From Blastobasis lacticolella (Eukaryota; Arthropoda; Insecta; Lepidoptera; Blastobasidae), in the NCBI GenBank assembly GCA_905147135.1, contig LR990044.1:13210122-13274121 (forward strand): a stretch of DNA of 64,000 nt, given 5' to 3'. Numbering within the stretch: position 1 is the stretch's first letter; each line of letters begins with the position of its first letter. Below the pieces are notes generated by a model. It searched no databases. It had not been told where the DNA came from and saw only the letters and a list, made by a program, of their open reading frames with translations. Below are positions 1 to 10,071 of this stretch, in pieces. A program made the translations under genes and the position numbers.

Positions 1-63
1 GACGTCGCCCGATCTTTAGGAGGCCTCAAAACCATGGTCGCACGATCGTTGCCAATAAGGTGA
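1..63 (+). CDS. possible last codons of an upstream gene (partial)
   Basis: Frame 1 is open from the first base to a TGA at 61-63 and would encode about 20 residues ending LPIR. An AATAAA-like signal lies about 45-55 bp downstream (around 106-116). This would fit the end of a gene entering from the left. The stretch is too short to recognise a family, and a 63-base open frame can occur by chance, so this is only a candidate. Confidence 0.2.
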   Translation, partial: DVARSLGGLKTMVARSLPIR

Positions 64-233
64 GCGCCTAAATCCGCCACTGTACTATTCTGTGCATAAA
101 GTTTTAATAAATAAATAGTAATATGTGCTCAGTATTAGAGCAAAATTTATTTTGATTAGTATAAGTTTCCTCCGAGTGTTTCCTCATTTTTATTATTAAT
201 ATCACATTATACATTACACATATCACATTATTT

Positions 234-730
234 GACGACCTGAGTGGTTCAGTGGTCAACATTCTGCCACGCAAGAGGTCCCGGGTTCGATTTCCGGCCG
301 GACAGAAATTTAAATGAGAAATTTTAATTTCTATTACGGGTCTGGGTGTTCTATGTATAATAAGTATGTATTTAAAAATTATTTAAGTAGTATATCAGTT
401 ATCTAGCACCCATAGTAGAGCTCGTCTAATCTAAAATGACGCGCCCCACTATCGCATTACCGCACACAAGCAAGTTTAAAATATGGACGCAGTACATATA
501 CAAATGCCGTTGGAATTGGTCATTCAGTTGCCGGTGAGATTCAAACGTAGGAACACGCGTCGTTCATTGGCTCCCACACAGATGAAGTGTCGTTATCAAT
601 ATTTGCACTCACACATCGAAATCAACTAACTAAGTAGTGGGGCGCGTCATCTTAGACTAGACGAGCTCTACAAGCTTTGCTTAGTTTGGGGCTAGTGAAT
701 TTGTCCACGAATATTTATTTATTTATTATA
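234..730 (+). repeat. tRNA-derived SINE (family 1), split by a MITE
   Basis: The head has a pol III A-box-like stretch (about 242-260) and a B box GGTTCGATTT (284-293), followed by the family body containing GGGTCTGGGTGTTCT. The tail AAGCTTTGCTTAGTTTGGGG and ATTT repeats resume after 670. Other copies or fragments lie at 21458 (+), 25687 (-), 30333 (-), 54779 (+) and 57490 (+). Bases 418-668 are a later insertion. Confidence 0.8.
418..668. mobile_element. 251-bp MITE with TA target duplication
   Basis: Terminal inverted repeats of 34 bp (418-451 and 635-668) start GAGCTCGTCTA and differ at only two positions. TA dinucleotides flank both sides (416-417, 669-670). The element interrupts a family-1 SINE between CCCATAG and CAAGCTT, and intact copies of that SINE define the empty site. 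It has no coding capacity. The TA duplication points to a Tc1/mariner-type transposase as mobiliser. Confidence 0.8.
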
Positions 731-1637
731 CTATTCAGTTCCTACCCTAGTTCATTGATTATTCCATAATGCGTAGGCATTATAATTTTCAGCGTATTAT
801 CATTATATTATGGCGCGGAGTTGACGCTCATCTGCCTGGCTGATTCATAGAGGATGATATGCGCAATCTTCAACACGATATTATGCTTCACTGTAAAATC
901 AAACTTAAAATCCGAACCCGCCTCGAATTTATTGAGATCTTACGTCATCTGCATAAAACTCTAAACTGCAATCTAGACTGCCCCGCGTTGACGGTGCCTT
1001 GCGGGAATCCTCTATGCATTGTCACACTACCCACTAACCTAACCGAATTTGAACGTAATTGAACAGTGAGCAATCAACAAAGTTATGTACCTACAAGTGC
1101 GGGCAGGCCCGCCTTCACTCCATTTTTCCACTATATAGTCCATAAATGTGACAGGGTTGATGACCGCTGCTTTAGAAATGTTTTGTTGAAGTATTAATGA
1201 AGACGAAATATTTTATTAGAAGCCCGAAATAGTTGATAAAGTCGCCCACATACAAATTAAAACGCTAAATTGCCAACTCAAAGCTTTGCCGTAAAGAATA
1301 TTACTCTCCGAAATAATTGAGGCACTTATTCCATGAAATCCCAACAATCAAATCTAAAAGTGAGGCACCTAAAGCACTCGTCCGGGAGGAAATTTATTTT
1401 GATAATGAATCACATCAATATTCCCAGCGTCCAGTAAGAGCAAGGCTCCATCTGGCATAGATTTCAAATAGGTCACTCGATAGTGAAGAGACGAATACAA
1501 AATGAGGCATGCAGTGACGCCTAGAAAGTCTAAACTAACCTTAGACCTAACTTGTACGAGTATGTACGCCAATAGTGTGGTTGACCTTTATATTTCGATA
1601 TATATTTCATGAGAGCTAACTCTTCATCTTGGCGTTA
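731..1637. other. intergenic DNA, nothing recognised
   Basis: Only short, unconvincing open frames occur here. I see no exon with a family signature, no RNA gene and no clear repeat boundary. Confidence 0.5.
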
Positions 1638-1817
1638 ATGTCCGCCTTAAACATGATCCAGAATTTGGCACATCAGATAATTATAGTGGAGCGACTGCCC
1701 TCTGACCGACCCTGCTACCAGGAGAACCTGACCAGATTGGATCATTGTGTGTAACCATAAGATTGTTTCGCTTCATAACGATAGTTTCCCTCACAGTAAG
1801 AGCATCAGTTAGCATTG
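1638..1817 (-). repeat. SINE family 2, 3' part
   Basis: On the reverse strand this matches the 3' half of a second tRNA-derived SINE family seen at 34610, 42106 and 53990. Shared landmarks are CCTGACCAGATTGGATCAT and CCCTCACAGTAAGAGCATC. The tRNA-like head is missing. Confidence 0.6.
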
Positions 1818-3227
1818 AAGCTTTGAAAAAGCGTAAATTTTTTCCATTAAGACTTACGAGCAATGCATCAAAAGAGAGGACCCCTAATGAAATGCACGGC
1901 ATCCATACACATGTAGCACATGTAGGTATTACCTACTACCCACACGTCTATCACACAGCAAATGGCGTCATCAGCCGAAAGGTAATTCATCAGCTCGAGG
2001 TGCTTGAGTTTCACAACAAAAGGTATTAAAACGAGCCCTCGTTTAAACCCGCCGGAGCAACAAATTGATTCTGACCCCCACCCGCAGATCGTAAACCGGC
2101 CCCTATTCAGTGGATTTACGCAAACCCTATAAATCTGCAAACATAATAGACGAACGACAACGTAAATTTATGGGACACTTGATTTTTCGTAGCACCATAA
2201 CGTTGATCGCGGAATCTGGCCGAAAATAACATTGGCTAAAGCTTCAGTGTGCGCAATTGCTATAACCTCCACGATCATGCAATGTTGTCGCTGCTACCGC
2301 ACAGTGGAAAAAGCACATATATTAAATAATAATCAAATAAACGGTTTGATTAAAATATCGGTCTCAGAGCAGTCCTGGCGTGCTTGTGGGACAGATATTC
2401 GAAGTTCAGCATGTCCACTCATAAGGCGTACGTGCCTCCTAATACCGTCTTCCGTTGGGCTAGCTAGCCTTGACTAGCTAAACAGTTTCGGAAGCCGATT
2501 GGCACCCTGCGACGGTATTTATAATTTTGTCTTAATTGTCTCATTCAAACAACTGTGAAGCCTACAACAATACACATTATGTCATTATTCTATGCCTTGT
2601 ACTAATACTACAAATACCTTGTTTCTATAACTAATATATTTTTTATTCGATTTATTTTCCTTTAACACCGCTTTCTTAATGAGTAAAAAGAGCTTACCAT
2701 TAACTAAGTTTAGATTTCTCTTTATCTTTTTGTTGCCCACGGCTAGATAATAAGATGCATTGCCTGGGAGCGTAGTCCCCGAACACCAACAACCTAATAG
2801 AAGGAGAAAATATCTTATTCCTAGGCAGGGACTCCATATACACCAGCGCTAAGGGCAAAATGGGCACCATCGTTTTCTGTTCTGTTTTCTGTGATCTCTA
2901 CCCTGCCTGCTAAGCTCGCAGATTTTTCAATATCCTCTAGTGATGTGGAGGAGACTCCAGTTCAGCAGTGGACTATTATGGGCTGTTTATGTGAATATTA
3001 TTAAAATACGATATATGTATGGTCTCTTCCCAAAATGTGAGGTTACGTAATCTTTTAGGGATAAGCTCGCCTTTGTACAGTATATTGTGGTAAATTATTA
3101 ATGATTACATCTTGGCGTGGCTCTCGCGTGAAAGGGCTCGGTGTTCGCCTTGATCATGATTCAGAATTTCTTAACAGGAAAAGCTGACCAGATAAGATCT
3201 TGGTATGTTTTGTGCAATAAATAGTAA
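1818..3227. other. intergenic DNA with an old LINE tail
   Basis: No gene is recognised. Around 2945-2985 the sequence GGAGACTCCAGTTCAGCAG and the following bases resemble the LINE 3' tails at 18285 and 35240. Around 3058-3075 a short match to the tail at 56198 is present (AAGCTCGCCTTTGTACA). Confidence 0.4.
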
Positions 3228-3249
3228 TTAAATCCTGTACGTTATTCGA

Positions 3250-3395
3250 AGCCTATACATATATGAGAGCAGCACTTCCGTTTCCGCTAAGTATCGCTAA
3301 CTTCATTGTGGTATCCCTGCTTTTGCACCCCTCCACCGCCCGCAGGCGAGCGACTCACGTTGGTGAGATCGGGCTCGCTCTTGGTACATTGGCGT
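3250..3395 (+). repeat. DIRS left inverted terminal repeat
   Basis: From ATTCGAAGCCTATACATATA this arm is nearly identical to the reverse complement of 17283-17411, except for 16 extra bases (about 3286-3301) after GTTTCC. The outermost bases (3228-3249) differ from the right end, as is usual for DIRS elements. Confidence 0.85.
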
Positions 3396-3756
3396 CTGTT
3401 TCCTTGCCCTGACCGGTCGTCGGAAAGAACCCGTGCTTTCATTTTACAAGTTTCTAGAAGTTACAAAGTATAATCTTACGGGCTTCTACAGTACGATCGG
3501 TATTGTATCGCAATTTAATTTATAAATTCTCGAAGGTAAGCGGTTGCCGTTCGCAATCGGTAAGTAACCTTTGTTCAACATTGTTTTAAATTTGTGCATT
3601 GTTCATCTGTTACCCACACAAAAACGGTATTACCGTTCGAATACGAAATAATTTTCGTATTTTTTATTTATGATGAAATGTGGGTATTTGCAAATTTTGT
3701 CTCTTGTTAAAAGGTAAAACGTTTTGTTTAATACGTGTTTATTACAGTTTATCATC

Positions 3757-5087
3757 ATGAGTTCAAAAAATGATGATACTAATGAACGATCCCGTGCAAG
3801 AGGAAGAACTAAATCGAGCTCATCGAGTTCGACTTCAAGTAGTTCGAGTAGTTCGAGCAGTTCCTCGGACAGACATCGTCGCCGCAGATCCAACCGACGT
3901 GAAAACCGTATGTTAAAAAGCTTTCTAAAGATATTTCTGATTTGCGAAATGAAATTTATGTCTCTAAAAGTAGTACACCTCGGCATAATTCAAATGTTTT
4001 GCCTGAGTTTGTGGATGCTGATGTAAGTGGTGATTTGTACAGTGATAAACAGCTTCCACAATCTGATGATATACCATGTGGTCAACCAGACCCTCCTAGT
4101 TCCGATTTTAAAATTAAATTCGAAACGAACTTAAAGGAACCAACGGTCCCTATTACACCGGAATCTTACTTAACAGCTTTAAAAAGCATACAAAGATTTG
4201 ATCAAGCCACTTGGAGCGATGTCCGTTTCGCAGAGGTCCAAAAGGCCTATTGTCACTCACCCGGGTTCATTGAACTCGAAACTAACGAGGAGTTAAAACA
4301 ATACGATAATTCTAAGAATTTACCATATGTGGAAAAATCATTTGCTGCGCTCACGTTTGCGCTTTTAAAACAGAAAGAAGTTTTAAAGGCTAGACTGAAT
4401 AATTTTTTAAAGTGGTACCAAGAGATAGACGGCATTACCCCTTCTGACGTAAAGGAAAAGTTGGAAGAAATCTTTGTTACAGGCGAGTTTCATAAAGTTT
4501 CCGTCGATGCTCTGCAGCTTGCATGTGGACATCGTGCAGATATTATCCAGCAGAGAAGGGAAGCCATATTAAAATATGCTAAGGAACCAGTTGCGAAAGT
4601 TTCAATTCGGAAAATTCCACCTACCTGCACAAATATTTTCGCTGCAGACGCCTTATCGACGGCGTTAGAGAAAGCAGGAGGTGTACGGAAAAATTTTTGG
4701 CCTCTCAATAGGCCAGTTACTAATAATACTCCTGCTGCGCAAGCAGGTAGTAGTAAAACTCAGCCACGTCCTGCGCAAGGATATCATGGCTTACATAATC
4801 TGCCTGCGCAAGGCAATATACGAAAGCGTGTACCTGCGCAAGGTACTTTCAACCAAAATTATCCACCCGCGCAGGGTAATTACAGCAACAATAATCCAAA
4901 CAATCATTATGGTCCCGCGCAGGGGCCTTATACCTATGGAAATCAAAAAGGAATTTCCACTCATAATAACAAAACCCCCTTTCGTAACCGCAATGCAATG
5001 CATGCACAATCCGATGCGAGAGTTGCCCATAAGCGAGGTGCGTCACCAATCTACCGCAATAAGTCAAATAAACGTCGCAAATATTGA
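3757..5087 (+). pseudogene. DIRS gag-like ORF with a 1-nt frameshift
   Basis: The ATG at 3757 opens a frame with a long serine tract followed by a basic stretch (RHRRRRSNRRENR). One base appears to be missing in the A-run near 3902-3905, and the reading then continues in another frame (K-K-L-S-K-D onward) to the TGA at 5085-5087. The second part (about 390 aa) is the body of a DIRS ORF1. Its C-terminus carries five or six PAQG-centred repeats in a Gly/Asn/Tyr-rich setting (about 4775-4945) and ends in a basic tail (SNKRRKY). No zinc knuckle is seen. Identification as gag rests on position before the RT plus composition. The frameshift could be a real mutation or a sequencing error in a homopolymer. 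Confidence 0.7.
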
Positions 5088-6945
5088 CTCGAGGCTTTTC
5101 CGGGCAGGGCAGATTCGGCACTATTACCACATATGGAAAATGAAAAGTGCCCCACCATTCATATTAAAAATAATTCAAGGTTATCGAATTCCTTTTATAC
5201 AGAAACCGTCTCTGGTAATGCCTGGAAACAACTATGCGACACCCGTCTCATCGGAAATGTCAACAATAATAGACACTATGAAGGAACAAGGAGTTCTCGA
5301 AACAGCACCCGACTCTCCCAGTTTCCTGTCAAGCTTATTCCTAATAGAAAAGACCGACGAGTCTTGGAGACCAATCTTCAATCTGAAGGCTTTAAACGAG
5401 TATGTTTGGGTAGACAAGTTTCAACTCATAAATGCAATACAACCACAAGACTGGTTGACGAAGGTAGACCTTTCGCAGGCCTACTTCCATGTACCTATAG
5501 CAGAAAATCACAGGCGGTACTTAAGACTAGCCTACCGAAACGAGTTGCTACAGATGACCTGTCTGCCATTTGGTCTAAGTTCGGCGCCGCGACTATTCGC
5601 TTCATTGACAAACTGGACAGCTGCACAGATGTTTCGCGGAAAAGGAATAAGAGTTGTGGTATATCTCGACGATTTTATGATTGTCCATCAAGATCGTCAG
5701 ATTCTTGCTACGCACACGAAGTTCGTAGTCGAGACTTTATTCGAAATGGGGTGGCAAATCAATTGCGCAAAGTCCACATTCGAACCACAGAGATCCATAG
5801 AATACCTCGGAATTCTTTGGAACACCTGGTCCAACGAAAAGTGCCTCCCGGAAAAGAAAATTCAAAAAATCAGGAGATTGACGACCAAAATGGCAGAAGA
5901 AATGAAAGCAAACCTCAAAGAATTGCAAACTCTCTTGGGAGTAATGAATTTCGCAAGCTTTGTTGTGCCGAGGGGTCGATTAAACTGTTGCCAGTTGCAG
6001 AGAGTACAGAATGTATTACTCACTCTACCGCCGAAGAAACGGATCCCATTGACACACGAAGCTATTCAGAACCTGTGGTGGTGGTTACGAAACTGTCACC
6101 TTTCCTCACCGTTACAAAGTCCAACTCCGACCCATTATCTCACGACCGACGCCTCGGACGTAGCCTGGGGTGCGAAACTCAACAACCAAGTTTTGAGCGG
6201 CCTTTGGAACGTACACGAGAAACATCTCCATTGCAACAGCAAAGAACTTTTGGCAGTGTCGAAAATCCTCCAACAAGGCCACGAACTCGATCTTTGCCGA
6301 GCCTCTATTTTAGTACAGAGCGACAGTCGTACAGTTGTGGCATATCTCAGAAACGAAGGTGGTACTCGTTCCGAGACGCTCATGGATTTGACATACAAAA
6401 TATTTCAGTTAATAGATTTGTTTCAAATTCATTTGAGAATATACCACCTACCAGGGCTTTTCAATGCCGAGGCGGACAGTCTGTCGAGACTGCATCGTTT
6501 ACCGGAGTGGCACATTCTACCTCGGGCAACGAAACTAATATTCTCCAAATGGGGTCGACCCGACATAGACCTATTCGCCTCTCAAGCAGCTCATGTAGTA
6601 CCAGTATACTCGACTCTGGATCAAACAGACGAACAAGCACTATTTTACGATGCCCTGAGCGTACAATGGAAGTACCGGTTAGCGTGGGTGTTTCCCTCAC
6701 CTTGCCTGATTCCAAGGGTACTCCAACACATGAATCAAGCGTTAGGCACCTACCTAGTAGTTGCGCCGAGATGGGAGAAGGTTTTCTGGCGCGCGGACCT
6801 AAAAGCCAGAGCAATAGCACCACCCCACACAATACACAATTTGAGCCAAGTCATGATAGATGCGTCAATCCAATCACCACCTCCACGAGTGAACGAATTG
6901 GTCATGGAAGTTTGGAAATGTGGGGGTTGTCTGGGAATTTGTTAA
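4993..6945 (+). CDS. DIRS reverse transcriptase / RNase H polyprotein
   Basis: This 650-aa frame carries, in order, an RT domain with the catalytic YLDD at about residues 224-227; an RNase H domain starting at TTDASDVAWG (Asp about 386), with SKELLAV, QSDSRT and FNAEADSLSR; and the DIRS-specific C-terminal region starting at DIDLFAS (about 524). It overlaps the end of gag (5087) in another frame and the start of the recombinase ORF. The start at 4993 is a choice: it is an upstream in-frame ATG that keeps the domain segment before the ATG at 5140. The frame is also open further upstream, so frameshift or re-initiation is possible. It is uninterrupted and may be functional. Confidence 0.85.
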   Translation: MQCMHNPMRELPISEVRHQSTAISQINVANIDSRLFRAGQIRHYYHIWKMKSAPPFILKIIQGYRIPFIQKPSLVMPGNNYATPVSSEMSTIIDTMKEQGVLETAPDSPSFLSSLFLIEKTDESWRPIFNLKALNEYVWVDKFQLINAIQPQDWLTKVDLSQAYFHVPIAENHRRYLRLAYRNELLQMTCLPFGLSSAPRLFASLTNWTAAQMFRGKGIRVVVYLDDFMIVHQDRQILATHTKFVVETLFEMGWQINCAKSTFEPQRSIEYLGILWNTWSNEKCLPEKKIQKIRRLTTKMAEEMKANLKELQTLLGVMNFASFVVPRGRLNCCQLQRVQNVLLTLPPKKRIPLTHEAIQNLWWWLRNCHLSSPLQSPTPTHYLTTDASDVAWGAKLNNQVLSGLWNVHEKHLHCNSKELLAVSKILQQGHELDLCRASILVQSDSRTVVAYLRNEGGTRSETLMDLTYKIFQLIDLFQIHLRIYHLPGLFNAEADSLSRLHRLPEWHILPRATKLIFSKWGRPDIDLFASQAAHVVPVYSTLDQTDEQALFYDALSVQWKYRLAWVFPSPCLIPRVLQHMNQALGTYLVVAPRWEKVFWRADLKARAIAPPHTIHNLSQVMIDASIQSPPPRVNELVMEVWKCGGCLGIC

Positions 6946-7066
6946 ATTGGACTTCTGAACAAAAGGCTCTGCTACAATCAGGTTGGCGTGATTCTACGCT
7001 TAAAACATATAAAGTAGCCTGGGTTCGCTGGTGTAGTTGGTCTCAAAGTAATAATGTTGACAAGTC
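6771..7066 (+). pseudogene. DIRS tyrosine recombinase, 5' part
   Basis: This frame overlaps the RT end. Its last third reads like the N-terminal SAM-like/core-binding part of a tyrosine recombinase (WTSEQKALLQSGWRDSTLKT, then YKVAWVRWCSW). It is cut by LINE-A after the codons for Val-Asp-Lys, and a spurious TGA follows at 7080-7082. The gene resumes in frame at 15914. The ATG at 6771 is only a plausible start. The same frame is open as far back as 5133, but that upstream portion is a shadow of the RT gene. Confidence 0.7.
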
Positions 7067-7357
7067 AATGTTGTTGGAGTGACGTCACGGACGTTGTTGC
7101 CAACACTTGAGCTCTGTGTTTATATTGCGTTTAAATATACAGTTTTATATATATCAACATAAATTTATTTCTGAATTCACAAAATATTGAAAACCAATCA
7201 GTAGTATTAAATTCTAGTGATAATTCTACGGATATTGTGTACAAATACGTGTAATACAAAACGAGACAGTTGGTGACATTGTTGTGGGTACCCACAAGTG
7301 CAAACATAATAATATCAGCTGATTTTATACCAATATTAAGTGCCTAATTCACTACAA

Positions 7358-8407
7358 ATGGCCCCAAAATGTAATGCATGTGGGAGGTTCCTGGCTGCGG
7401 AAGAGGCTGTGTTGTGCTCTGGTTGCCAATGCACGAGTCACCGGGACTGCGTGAACGTTCCTGCGGGAGCTCTAGTGGATGCGTTTTGGCGGTGCGCGGG
7501 GTGCCAGGGTCATGTGTCGCGGGTCAATGCTGCTGGAACCCCTGAGAAACATGTGGAGGGAACCCAAGGTAACCCATTTGAACTTTCACTGGCGGAAGCG
7601 ATGGACACTACATCATTAAATGAGACGGTCTATATGCAAACGTCGCCAGCGGAAGAGATGCAAGGATCGGTGCTTCGCGAACTGCGTCAACTCCGTGATG
7701 AGATCAGGGCATCACGGCAGGATTTCCAGGCATTGAGAAATGATGTCATGGAGCTGAAGACGCTGGTAAGGGCTTGTGGTGATCGGTTAAGTGCAGTGGA
7801 GACGCGAGTAGATGTAATCGAAAAGAGGTTGAGTGATTGTGGAGGCGAGAGTCTATCGCAGGTTAAGGAAATGGAGAACACCATATGTCACCTAAAGAGA
7901 GACCTCAATGATCGCGACCAGGATATTCTAAGCAACGACATTGATATAGCTGGAATCCCGGAAGAGCAAGGGGAAAATGTCCTACATCTTGTTCTGACCT
8001 GCGCTGGCAAGATAGGGGTACCTCTGGACGAGCGAGATGTTGTAGACTGTGCACGAATGGGAGCATCGAAGGTTGATAACCAGCAGGGAGTACGTCCGCG
8101 TATTATTACGGTCCGGTTGGCTAGGCGGCACACCCGTGAGCAGTTACTGCATGCCGCACGGGTGAGGCGCAAGCTAAACACGGAAGGTATGGGTCTGCGG
8201 TCGGAGCCTCGGCCTATTTATATAAATGAGCGCCTCACTAGAGCTAACCGAACAATATTTAATAAGGCACGCGAACTAGGGAAGGACGGCAACTGGAAGT
8301 ATGTCTGGACGCGGCATGGGAGGATCTACGCTCGTCGTACCCAGGAATCCGCGTCAGAGAGGATTAGGGATGAACACGATCTAGGCAAGGTTTTTGGCAC
8401 AGTATAA
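7358..8407 (+). CDS. LINE-A ORF1 protein (PHD-like finger, coiled coil)
   Basis: The 349-aa frame starts at the ATG at 7358 (M-A-P-K-C). A zinc finger of PHD type occupies about residues 5-50 (CNACG, CSGC, HRDC, then WRCAGC). A heptad-rich coiled coil follows at about 110-175 (LRELRQLRDE onward). The C-terminal domain runs from about 185 to the end and begins near IAGIPEEQGENV. This last domain resembles the region that lepidopteran LINE ORF1 proteins share with the baculovirus few-polyhedra (Baculo_FP) family, a relation recalled from family knowledge and not tested here. ORF1 proteins bind the element's RNA. The frame is intact. Confidence 0.8.
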   Translation: MAPKCNACGRFLAAEEAVLCSGCQCTSHRDCVNVPAGALVDAFWRCAGCQGHVSRVNAAGTPEKHVEGTQGNPFELSLAEAMDTTSLNETVYMQTSPAEEMQGSVLRELRQLRDEIRASRQDFQALRNDVMELKTLVRACGDRLSAVETRVDVIEKRLSDCGGESLSQVKEMENTICHLKRDLNDRDQDILSNDIDIAGIPEEQGENVLHLVLTCAGKIGVPLDERDVVDCARMGASKVDNQQGVRPRIITVRLARRHTREQLLHAARVRRKLNTEGMGLRSEPRPIYINERLTRANRTIFNKARELGKDGNWKYVWTRHGRIYARRTQESASERIRDEHDLGKVFGTV

Positions 8408-8929
8408 TGTTAGCGCGACTCATTTATTTCCGTAGTAATACATATCAGTGTTATCAAAATGTCACGTTATACTTGCTTTTTCATTTGTTTTGCGTACTGT
8501 TTAATTGTTTTTTAGGTATAGTATTGGCTCGGAACTGTTGTGTGATGGTAAGTTACCCTACTGCAAATATGCCGAACATTTATAGCTCTGAATTTAACGG
8601 GTATATTTATATTATTATTATATTATTCTATTTATTATCAAATCACGCACTGTTTACAATAGAATGTACCACGACACAAATTACACGCCAATACGAGTTT
8701 CAATTTGTATGCGCGCGCGCGTTATTATTTCCGAAACAACACTGTCCACTTATTGGTAATAATCTGTATTGCATGACACGGAATGATGATCTGTTGGGGT
8801 TTAATTTACGAAAATACTTCAATCACAGCATTTTGTTTAGACGTTTACAGGTTTTATTTTTGGATTTATCCGTACCTAATAATTTTACGAACGTTTTAAT
8901 AATAATTCAATTGCAAACGGAGAATTAAA

Positions 8930-9692
8930 TTGGGTCTATTGAACGCTGGGTCTTTGGGAACGCGGCACGACGAGTTCATAGTCGCTATGAATCGCCACTG
9001 CGTGGACATAATGGCTGTGAACGAGACGTGGTTGCGGCCTGGGGAAGACGGGCGAGCGCCGGCGGTGCCTACCTATAGGCTGATGCATATACCGAGATCG
9101 ACGGGGGTGCGAGGGGGGCGCGGAGGGGGAGTCGGCTTCTACGTGAAGCGAGGCATCTCTGTTCGTGTCATACAACACGTTCACGCGCCGCAAGTTGAAC
9201 AAATGTGGTTGGCGCTTACGATATCGGGCAAAAAACTAGTAGTAGGCACCGCATATAGGCCGCCATGGTTAGCTGTGGATGTTTTTATTGATGCTTTGTC
9301 GGCAACGGTAGAGGACTTCGCTTGGTGTGATCATATTGTTTTATTGGGTGATTTTAACATTAATATGATGATGGACAATGAGATGAATGTGAATAAATTG
9401 AATCATTTCTTAAAGAGCTATAATTTATCCCAATGTGTTTGTGAACCGACATATTTTACAAGTCACAGCGAAACATTAATTGATCTCGTGTGTACGGACG
9501 TGGCTGGGGCAACTGTTACTGTGGATTATGTTAGGGAACTGAGCAGCCATTCATTTATAGTGTGTCAACTCAATATTCACAAACCTAAACAGGTTCCACA
9601 TATTAAATATCGACGGGATCTACGGAATATTGAAGCTGAATGCATTAAAAAGGCCTTATCACTTGTTGATTGGGACATAATAAAGACATTAT
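8930..9692 (+). pseudogene. LINE-A ORF2, 5' part: AP-type endonuclease domain
   Basis: The frame shows the order expected of a LINE endonuclease: N-terminal LLNAGSLG, the catalytic Glu in VNETW, a Gly-rich GGRGGGVGFYV stretch, LLGDFNIN, and SSHSFI near the end where many relatives have S-D-H. In-frame TAA codons lie just upstream (about 8900) and the first in-frame ATG is at 8986, so initiation is unclear. The gene is broken after Lys-Thr-Leu by LINE-B and continues in the same sense at 12453. Confidence 0.75.
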
Positions 9693-9950
9693 AATAAAAA
9701 AATAAAAAAAAATACATTTATTCCAATAAAATAACAAAGTCACAACAACAAATTCATGAGAGCTAGCCACAACTAACAAGAGTCTTACAGAACTAGGTAT
9801 TATTGGTCGCCCTGATCCCTAAACTAAGTAAACTTGTATCTTAGGGATCAGTGATCCACCGAACGGAGACTAGCATCTCTACACTTAGCCAATAATTAAA
9901 TATTGGTACAGATCAGCACGTGTACGCATAGACTAGTATTAAAGGATAAG

Positions 9951-10056
9951 AGTGTGTGCGTGTGCGTGCGCGCGCGTGTGTGTATGTGTGTGTGTGTGTG
10001 TGTGTGTATGTGTGTGTGTGTGTGCGTGTGTGTGTGTGTGTGTGAGTGAGTGAGTA
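9951..10056. repeat. (GT)n microsatellite
   Basis: About 100 bp of nearly pure GT with a few GC, GTAT and GAGT interruptions, inside the LINE-B 3' UTR. It produces a spurious His-Thr repeat frame on the reverse strand. Confidence 0.9.
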
Positions 10057-10071
10057 AGTATATGTAACTTC

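Noticed and set aside
234..310. tRNA-like sequence with A and B boxes
   Set aside because: No complete cloverleaf or acceptor stem, and the same head is followed by the same non-tRNA body in several copies: a SINE, not a tRNA gene. The same applies at 21458, 30480, 34740, 54779 and 57490.
3630..3986. - strand frame with a poly-Leu/Glu stretch
   Set aside because: It is the antisense shadow of the gag serine tract.
5133..6770. Long + strand frame running through the DIRS RT gene
   Set aside because: This part is Ser/Thr/Arg-rich with no domain and lies entirely within the well-supported RT frame; only its last part (after about 6771) belongs to the recombinase.
4993..6945. Reverse transcriptase/RNase H taken as an endogenous retrovirus
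   Set aside because: No LTRs, protease, integrase or envelope; a tyrosine recombinase, inverted ends and an internal complementary region place it in DIRS.
8407..8928. 173-residue hydrophobic frame between LINE-A ORF1 and ORF2
   Set aside because: AT-rich and hydrophobic by composition, without LINE domain features and out of frame with ORF2, where stops precede the endonuclease. It could be an inter-ORF spacer.
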